11,612 nt of DNA from an uncultured Flavobacteriales bacterium. GTDB taxonomy: Bacteria > Bacteroidota > Bacteroidia > Flavobacteriales_D > Parvicellaceae. The stretch's first letter is position 1; every line of letters begins with the position of its first letter. Where the stretch lies: NCBI GenBank assembly GCA_938084875.1, contig CALKFX010000132.1:1-11612 (forward strand). The letters are read 5' to 3'. Below are positions 7,820 to 11,612 of this stretch, one piece after another. A program made the translations under genes and the position numbers. The notes below the pieces were generated by a model. It worked only from the letters and a program-made list of their open reading frames with translations, was not told the DNA's origin and ran no database searches.

Positions 7820-7910
7820 AATTTTCAAATATATATGCTACCAGAATATTCTTAAAATATGATAGATGAACACGTGTAATTACTATACGAAAAAGGAATA
7901 ATTATAGATA
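7820..7910 (-). repeat. 91-bp promoter block, copy B
   Basis: Aligned without gaps to 10224-10314, this block matches at about 73 of 91 positions (hand count). Conservation is strongest at the downstream end (7820-7829), around the -33 region (7850-7859) and in the upstream 20 nt (7890-7910, AAAAGGAATAATTATAGATA). It contains the promoter of the T9SS gene and directly adjoins the decayed kinase copy at 7911-8006. Confidence 0.8.
7826..7857 (-). promoter_or_regulatory. Predicted promoter of the T9SS-sorted protein gene
   Basis: On the minus strand TATATTTG (7833 to 7826) is a full match to the -7 box TAnnTTTG. At 20 nt upstream there is TTTT (7857-7854) instead of TTTG, inside a segment conserved in copy A. 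Transcription would start near 7820, giving a leader of about 25 nt, rich in A, before the ATG at 7795. Confidence 0.6.
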
Positions 7911-8006
7911 TATCGCCCATATAAATAAATGTATCGAAAACTGTCTTCTATTTTTTATTATCTATCTCATATTTGATAGTATCCGTTTTTTTAATCTAAA
8001 AAATTG
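7911..8006 (-). pseudogene. Decayed duplicate of the kinase leader and first codons
   Basis: This segment aligns without gaps, at a constant offset of 1426 nt, to 6485-6580, which holds the first 20 codons and 36-nt leader of the LytS-type kinase. About 75 of 96 positions match by hand count. In the kinase frame it reads ATG AGA TAG and then encodes IIKNRRQFSIHLFIWAIYL before another stop, against IIKNKRQFSIHIFTWTILY in the intact gene. The stop at codon 3 and the missing catalytic part make it non-functional as a kinase. Weaker, gapped similarity seems to continue into the adjoining 7820-7910 block. Confidence 0.72.
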
Positions 8007-8109
8007 AACTTTGCATCTGAGAATATTATTATTTTATTTCAAACTAATACCAAACCTGTACTAAGTAATAATGATATAAACATAATACAATTAATAAAGC
8101 TCTTTTCTA
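8007..8109. other. Gene-free AT-rich remainder of the 7796-8109 gap
   Basis: The 314-nt gap 7796-8109 is filled by the T9SS gene leader, promoter block B and the decayed kinase copy. In its last 103 nt I see only AT-rich sequence: the longest minus-strand reading frame is about 14 codons, and no convincing terminator hairpin follows the barrel operon that ends at 8110. Confidence 0.6.
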
Positions 8110-9318
8110 CTAAAAACTAAATCCTAAACCTAAATTAATTGTATAGCCCGTAAGACCTGAAACGGAACCAATATTGTTTTCAAAATTTGTAATTGAATAT
8201 TGAAAATTGCTGGTTAAAAATACAGTACGTCCCAATCTATAATTTGCACCCAAAGAAAAATTTAAATATTTACTTTTTTCTGTTTTTTCTTCAGGACTTA
8301 TTGAATTGTTTCCAGTTGATATATTTATATTTCCAGAACCACCACCAGCTTTTGCCCTTAAAGAACCTATTACTAAATCTGTATATAAACTCCAACGATC
8401 TTTAGTGAAAGGGAGGTATTTTACACCTAACCCTATTTTAACAACCCCAGCTCCATTTCCTGTAACACTTATGTTAGAACCATTTATGTTTATATCTTTT
8501 TCCTTTTTAAGGGATAATCCAACGTTTAAAAATCCCCCAATTTTTTGAGAAAACATATATCCGACGTCGATATTCCATGCAGTTTTTAAATCAGAAAAAT
8601 CTACGAGAGTTTCTTCATCAAAGGCTGTTCTTTGTTTTTTAGAAATGTTTTGATGGCCTAATTTTAATGTAACAAAAAAGGTGTTTTGCCATTGAGATAA
8701 AGATTTTATAAGTTTATAATCTTCTCTTAACCTTTCAGCCTCACCAATAAATCTTATGGATTCATAAGGAGTTGAAGTTTCTAATTTTTGATTACTATTA
8801 TTTTTCAGTGAAATAAAACTTCTGTCACAATTTAATAAATTGCTTTTTTGTGAAACTATAACTTGTGCCAAAAACTTGTTTAAATCGTCAAGAGACTCGC
8901 AACTAAATGGACTTGTATTCTGTTCGAAGTCTAAACTTATAGTATTTCTATTGAAAAAATCTTTTTTGTAATTTACTTCTATGAATTTTTTTAAAAAATC
9001 TAAATATTGTTTTTCATTCTTTAATTTTGGTAGTTTCAAATAATAATAAAGTAGATAATCTTTTTGCGCTAATTTATTTTTGGGAATTTTGATTGATTCA
9101 GAAGCTGATAAGAGATTTTCTTGATTATTAACTATTATGATCTTAGCATTAAGATTCGGTAGTATAGAGAAGCCATACTTAAAATTTACAGAAAGATAAT
9201 AGGGCACTTCTTCAGAGCTAAAATCAAATACTCTTTTTTCTTGTCCATATGTAATTCCTGTTACATTTATAAATACAATCAATGGTATAATGAATTTCAA
9301 GAATGTATTATAAAGCAT
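8110..9318 (-). CDS. Putative outer-membrane beta-barrel protein, unrecognised N-terminal part
   Basis: A 402-residue exported protein; the signal peptide ends near residue 25 (ITYGQ). The N-terminal part (26-205) is mixed: a strand region (VPYYLSVNFKYGF), a lysine-rich helical region (LKKFIEVNYKKD) and two cysteines (C140, C164) that could pair. I do not recognise it. From about 212 the pattern becomes alternating aromatic/polar strands with glycine turns (FFVTLKLGHQ, WNIDVGYMF, GGFLNVGLSL, GVVKIGLGVKYLPF, LNFSLGANYRLG), ending TGYTINLGLGFSF. That is about eight strands with a C-terminal aromatic, fitting a small porin-like barrel. It follows the DUF6268-like gene by 26 nt with no promoter between, so the two form an operon. 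The ligand or role is unknown. Confidence 0.7.
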   Translation of the reverse strand: MLYNTFLKFIIPLIVFINVTGITYGQEKRVFDFSSEEVPYYLSVNFKYGFSILPNLNAKIIIVNNQENLLSASESIKIPKNKLAQKDYLLYYYLKLPKLKNEKQYLDFLKKFIEVNYKKDFFNRNTISLDFEQNTSPFSCESLDDLNKFLAQVIVSQKSNLLNCDRSFISLKNNSNQKLETSTPYESIRFIGEAERLREDYKLIKSLSQWQNTFFVTLKLGHQNISKKQRTAFDEETLVDFSDLKTAWNIDVGYMFSQKIGGFLNVGLSLKKEKDININGSNISVTGNGAGVVKIGLGVKYLPFTKDRWSLYTDLVIGSLRAKAGGGSGNINISTGNNSISPEEKTEKSKYLNFSLGANYRLGRTVFLTSNFQYSITNFENNIGSVSGLTGYTINLGLGFSF

Positions 9319-9344
9319 GTTACTTTTTAATTTTTATTGAATTT

Positions 9345-10223
9345 TTATTTTTGGAGTTTTTTGAATTTTAACCCAATAGAAAAATAAGGCTCAGAAGCAG
9401 TGTTGAAATTATATACTTCGTTATTATTCATGTCTAATAAAAGGTATTCATTGTAAATATTATAACCGCCCTTTAAGATTACAGACGTCCTTTTATTTAA
9501 TGCATAATTGTATTCTAGCCCTAACGATATTGCTCTATATGATGCCTTATCTGCTTTCATATTAGAGTTAATAAAAATCGGATCGCCTAAATTTGTGTAA
9601 AAGCCATTTACCCAAATTAAAGACTTTAAAGAATGCTTTTCACTGAAATTGTACTTTGCATGAGTATTTGGAAAACCTAATCCATATGAAAACTTATCAT
9701 TAACCTTTTTTAGATAACTTATCATAGGCAAAATCCTTGGTTTGCCAATTAATGTTATATAATTAAGTCCAAAGACTAATCTCGATGGATTTTCTAATGT
9801 TCCACCTATTTTTACTGCATTTATTCCGCCTGTAAAAATAAAATCATCTGATTGAATTGAACTTCTTAAATTTGAAGAAAGTGAAGTTCCAACTTGTCCT
9901 ATTAATGCCCATTTGTTAACTAATGGATATACATATCTTAAATTATAGTTTATGTTATATAAGTTTTCCAAATCTTGAGTTTCTATTTCGAAATTATCAT
10001 GATAATTCATTTGGAAGTAATCCACTCCAACAGAATTAACCAAAACACCTTTTTTTAGTTTTAGTGGGGATGAGAATTTTGCAGATATTTTAGAAAAGTC
10101 AACACCGTCTTCTGATACTGGCGCTATTGCGTAATCTACAAATACCGCCCCTTCATCAAGTTGAGCAAATGCGTTGAAAGTCAATACAGATAAAAGGACT
10201 ATAAATATTATTTTTTTGGACAT
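9345..10223 (-). CDS. Outer-membrane beta-barrel protein, probably DUF6268-like
   Basis: A 292-residue exported barrel protein. I place the start at the ATG at 10223, giving MSKKIIFIVLLSVLTFNAFAQ, a clean signal peptide. A TTG three codons upstream keeps the frame open but lies inside the -7 promoter box. The mature protein has repeated amphipathic strands (LVNSVGVDYFQMNY, YNLRYVYPLVNKWALIGQVG, RLVFGLNYITLIGKP, ISLGLEYNYALNKRTSVILKGGY) and ends with a C-terminal barrel strand, EPYFSIGLKFKKL. Length, the opening VFVDYAIAPVSEDGVDFSKI and the strand layout recall the DUF6268 family, but this is from memory and unverified. It is the first gene of an operon with the larger barrel gene downstream. 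Its promoter lies in block A, the twin of the T9SS gene promoter, so the two units may be co-regulated. Confidence 0.72.
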   Translation of the reverse strand: MSKKIIFIVLLSVLTFNAFAQLDEGAVFVDYAIAPVSEDGVDFSKISAKFSSPLKLKKGVLVNSVGVDYFQMNYHDNFEIETQDLENLYNINYNLRYVYPLVNKWALIGQVGTSLSSNLRSSIQSDDFIFTGGINAVKIGGTLENPSRLVFGLNYITLIGKPRILPMISYLKKVNDKFSYGLGFPNTHAKYNFSEKHSLKSLIWVNGFYTNLGDPIFINSNMKADKASYRAISLGLEYNYALNKRTSVILKGGYNIYNEYLLLDMNNNEVYNFNTASEPYFSIGLKFKKLQK

Positions 10224-10314
10224 AATTTTCAAAATTAGACGTTACCAAATCATTATTAAAATAATATATACGAACAACTGTAATTTCAATACGGAAAAGG
10301 AATAATTATAGATA
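10224..10314 (-). repeat. 91-bp promoter block, copy A
   Basis: This is the gapless twin of 7820-7910, about 80% identical by hand count. It begins one base before the ATG of the barrel operon and carries its -7 box. The conserved upstream end reads TATCTATAATTATTCC on the minus strand in both copies. Further upstream (10315-10413) I see no similarity to the region around copy B and no gene. Confidence 0.8.
10230..10261 (-). promoter_or_regulatory. Predicted promoter of the barrel operon, leaderless or nearly so
   Basis: On the minus strand TAATTTTG (10237 to 10230) matches the -7 box TAnnTTTG. TTTT (10261-10258) lies 20 nt upstream, at the same place as in copy B. Only six bases (AAAATT) separate the box from the ATG at 10223, so the transcript should begin at or within about three bases of the start codon. 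Confidence 0.55.
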
Positions 10315-10413
10315 AATAAAAAATTATCAATCTACTAAAAACACATACATGTGTATAGGTTAAAAATGAAATTATTTTTATATCCTTTTAATTTACCTAC
10401 AAATAATAATTAA

Positions 10414-10450
10414 ATAGGGATTAGTAACATAGGGATTAGTAACATAGGGA
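10414..10450. repeat. 15-bp tandem direct repeat, about 2.5 copies
   Basis: ATAGGGATTAGTAAC occurs perfectly at 10414-10428 and 10429-10443, and ATAGGGA starts a third copy at 10444. That copy runs on as a related but altered sequence (AGGAAGTAA). An inverted relative, AGGGAAGTAACC on the minus strand, lies at 10471-10482. The repeat is next to the recombinase and small gene, so recombinase or accessory-factor binding is possible. Confidence 0.75.
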
Positions 10451-10451
10451 A

Positions 10452-10486
10452 GGAAGTAAAATTTTCTAATGGTTACTTCCCTTTTT
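10452..10486 (+). terminator. Hairpin with T-run on the plus strand
   Basis: GGAAGTAA (10452-10459) pairs perfectly with TTACTTCC (10473-10480) around a 13-nt loop, followed by CTTTTT. It has terminator form only on the plus strand, where no gene is visible upstream. On the minus strand it overlaps the stop codon of the 42-codon gene and lacks a T-run. It may be a weak terminator, a transcript-stabilising hairpin or part of a recombination site. Confidence 0.4.
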
Positions 10487-10601
10487 GATCTTGATTCTTC
10501 ATCTCGGATAGAATTCTCTCATCCCTTTTCAACCTAAGATTTTCCATTAGTGACTTTACTTGACTTTCTGCTAGGATCACAACCTTTTTCTTTGATTTCA
10601 T
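10473..10601 (-). CDS. Small charged protein downstream of the recombinase (42 aa)
   Basis: An ATG frame of 42 codons lies on the minus strand 26 nt after the recombinase stop. It begins MKSKKKVVILAESQVKSLME, continues with the charged helix-like segment NLRLKRDERILSEMKN and ends QDQKGK. No signal peptide or membrane segment is present. It is strongly charged and mostly helical in appearance. Tight spacing and shared strand argue for co-transcription with the recombinase, so it could be an accessory DNA-binding or directionality factor or a small cargo protein. I do not recognise a family. Its stop codon lies inside the 10452-10480 hairpin. It is short enough for a chance frame to be possible, but it fills its gap well and has ordinary codon use. 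Confidence 0.5.
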   Translation of the reverse strand: MKSKKKVVILAESQVKSLMENLRLKRDERILSEMKNQDQKGK

Positions 10602-10627
10602 TGGACTTGTTTACTTATAAATATTAA

Positions 10628-11612
10628 TTAGACATTAAAGTATCCTTTGCTCAGAATGTTTTTTGTACGTTCATCTGAAGTTATTCTTATGTACTTAAGA
10701 AATTCCTTTTCCGTTTTATGACCCGAAAAATGCATGATATCTTGAATTGACATTCTTTTTAAATACATATTTGTACAAAAACTTCTTCGTGCAGTATGTG
10801 ACTCCATCATTTCCCACTTTGGACGTGTATAAGTTCTTTTAACTCCTCCCTTTGTATCATGACATAAAATATCTTCATTCATATCTAATCTTCTACCAAT
10901 CAACTTGAGATATTTGTTTATCTTTTGATCTGATAGTTTTGGAGGGGGTTGGTTATTATATCTATGCATTATTTCTTTTAGTTCCTTTGTGATTGGACAG
11001 TTAACTTTAACACCACTTTTCTTTTGAAGAATTTCAAAAAAACGAAACCCATCCTTTTCTACAATATCGATACCAGATAATCGATTGTAGTCACTAATTC
11101 GTTGTCCTGTATAACAACCCACTAAGAAGATATCTCTTGCTAAATCCATAGTCTTGTCATTTGAAAGATCTAAATCCTTCATCTTACGTATTTCATTCTC
11201 ACTTAAATAAATCTTTGTTGGCTCCTCTGTTGGAATTGAAAACAATCTGAGATCTACATCTCCAATTAAACCCCGCCTCTTCCCCTCCAACACAATTGTT
11301 TTAAGAGATTTGAAATGTTTTGAAATAGTATTTAATCTAAACCCTTGTTCAACCTCCAAAAACCTCTTAAAGTCATTTAAAACAGGCCTTGTAAAAGATG
11401 TGAAATCAATTGATGTTGTGGAATCTGAAAACAATTTAAGTTTCTTTAAGGACTGTTTATACAACAGTAAAGTAACATTTTTAATACTACCCCTCTTCTC
11501 CTCGATGAACTCATCTGCAAAAACAAAAAAATCATCTTGAATTACTTTTACTTCTGATTCAATATTTCGATTTGTCAACCTATCGAGAATAGATCTTAAA
11601 ACTTCATTATTG
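10628..11612 (-). CDS. Tyrosine recombinase/integrase, 5' end beyond the window
   Basis: A site-specific recombinase of the phage integrase family. The frame is open to the right edge (the residues before the internal TTG at 11578 read VLRSILDR), so the N-terminus is outside the window and 327 residues are visible. Counting from that TTG, a SAM-like core-binding domain spans about 14-110 (VFADEFIEEKRGSIKN, LNDFKRFL, LNTISKHFKSLKTI). The catalytic domain spans about 120-312 and has a full set of active-site residues: R160 in CYTGQRISD, K187 or K188, H261 and R264 in SHTARRSFC, H287 in FSGHKTE and nucleophile Y296 in FLKYIRIT. Bacteroidota homologues often have an arm-binding domain in front, probably the missing part. 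It is likely the integrase of an element extending rightward, or a stand-alone invertase. A small gene and tandem repeats follow it. Confidence 0.9.
   Translation of the reverse strand, partial: NNEVLRSILDRLTNRNIESEVKVIQDDFFVFADEFIEEKRGSIKNVTLLLYKQSLKKLKLFSDSTTSIDFTSFTRPVLNDFKRFLEVEQGFRLNTISKHFKSLKTIVLEGKRRGLIGDVDLRLFSIPTEEPTKIYLSENEIRKMKDLDLSNDKTMDLARDIFLVGCYTGQRISDYNRLSGIDIVEKDGFRFFEILQKKSGVKVNCPITKELKEIMHRYNNQPPPKLSDQKINKYLKLIGRRLDMNEDILCHDTKGGVKRTYTRPKWEMMESHTARRSFCTNMYLKRMSIQDIMHFSGHKTEKEFLKYIRITSDERTKNILSKGYFNV

Noticed and set aside
8193..8548. Two overlapping plus-strand frames inside the barrel gene
   Set aside because: They are antisense shadows of a convincing beta-barrel coding region, and no promoter is seen for them.
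10367..10414. 15-codon plus-strand frame (MKLFLYPFNLPTNNN) ahead of the plus-strand hairpin
   Set aside because: Too short and with no -7 box upstream; the plus-strand hairpin alone does not show that a transcript exists.
10224..10482. Invertible promoter controlled by the neighbouring recombinase
   Set aside because: Such switches need inverted repeats flanking the promoter; I find only short, weak inverted matches around 10224-10314.
11310..11540. 76-codon plus-strand frame inside the recombinase
   Set aside because: It is antisense to the core-binding domain of the recombinase, with no independent support.
66..11612. tRNA-Phe as the attachment site of the recombinase's element
   Set aside because: I see no second copy of the tRNA 3' end near the recombinase, which is over 10 kb away and separated by apparently ordinary chromosomal genes.

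Overview
The window looks like a chromosomal stretch from a member of the Bacteroidota, most likely a marine-type flavobacterium. The base composition is AT-rich. Promoters fit the Bacteroidota form (TAnnTTTG at about -7). The genes encode a GLPGLI protein, a CarboxypepD_reg-like/TonB-type outer membrane protein, a type IX secretion (Por) C-terminal sorting domain and a LytS/LytTR pair. All protein genes lie on the minus strand; only tRNA-Phe is on the plus strand.

Layout, left to right: (1) tRNA-Phe(GAA) with its own promoter and terminator (22-186). (2) A three-gene envelope operon, transcribed leftward: lipoprotein (3938-4687), GLPGLI protein (3063-3911) and TonB-type outer membrane protein (348-3053), with a promoter near 4714. 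(3) A strong terminator hairpin (4763-4805) separating that operon from a LytTR response regulator (4822-5535) and its LytS-type kinase (5537-6544). The adjacency suggests, but does not prove, that the two-component system controls the envelope operon. (4) A short palindromic intergenic element (6608-6736). (5) A T9SS-sorted secreted protein (6746-7795). (6) A 314-nt non-coding stretch that contains a decayed copy of the kinase 5' end. (7) A two-gene operon of small outer-membrane barrel proteins (8110-10223). (8) A 42-codon gene missing from ordinary ORF lists (10473-10601), and a tyrosine recombinase that runs off the right edge (10628-11612), with a short tandem repeat and hairpin beside them.

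The least expected structure is a family of related non-coding segments. The first 20 codons and leader of the kinase (6485-6580) reappear without gaps at 7911-8006, about 78% identical by hand count, but broken by an early stop. The adjoining 7820-7910 block, which carries the promoter of the T9SS gene, reappears without gaps at 10224-10314 in front of the barrel operon, about 80% identical. The output-gene promoters therefore seem to sit in remnants of a duplicated sensor-kinase gene, or in a shared regulatory module. In the second copy the -7 box is so close to the ATG that the mRNA should be leaderless or nearly so.

Two start sites differ from the longest-ORF choice. The DUF6268-like barrel gene should start at the ATG at 10223, not at the upstream TTG. 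The recombinase frame stays open to the window edge, so its internal TTG is not a supported start. All identities are hand counts from the sequence; no database search was possible.
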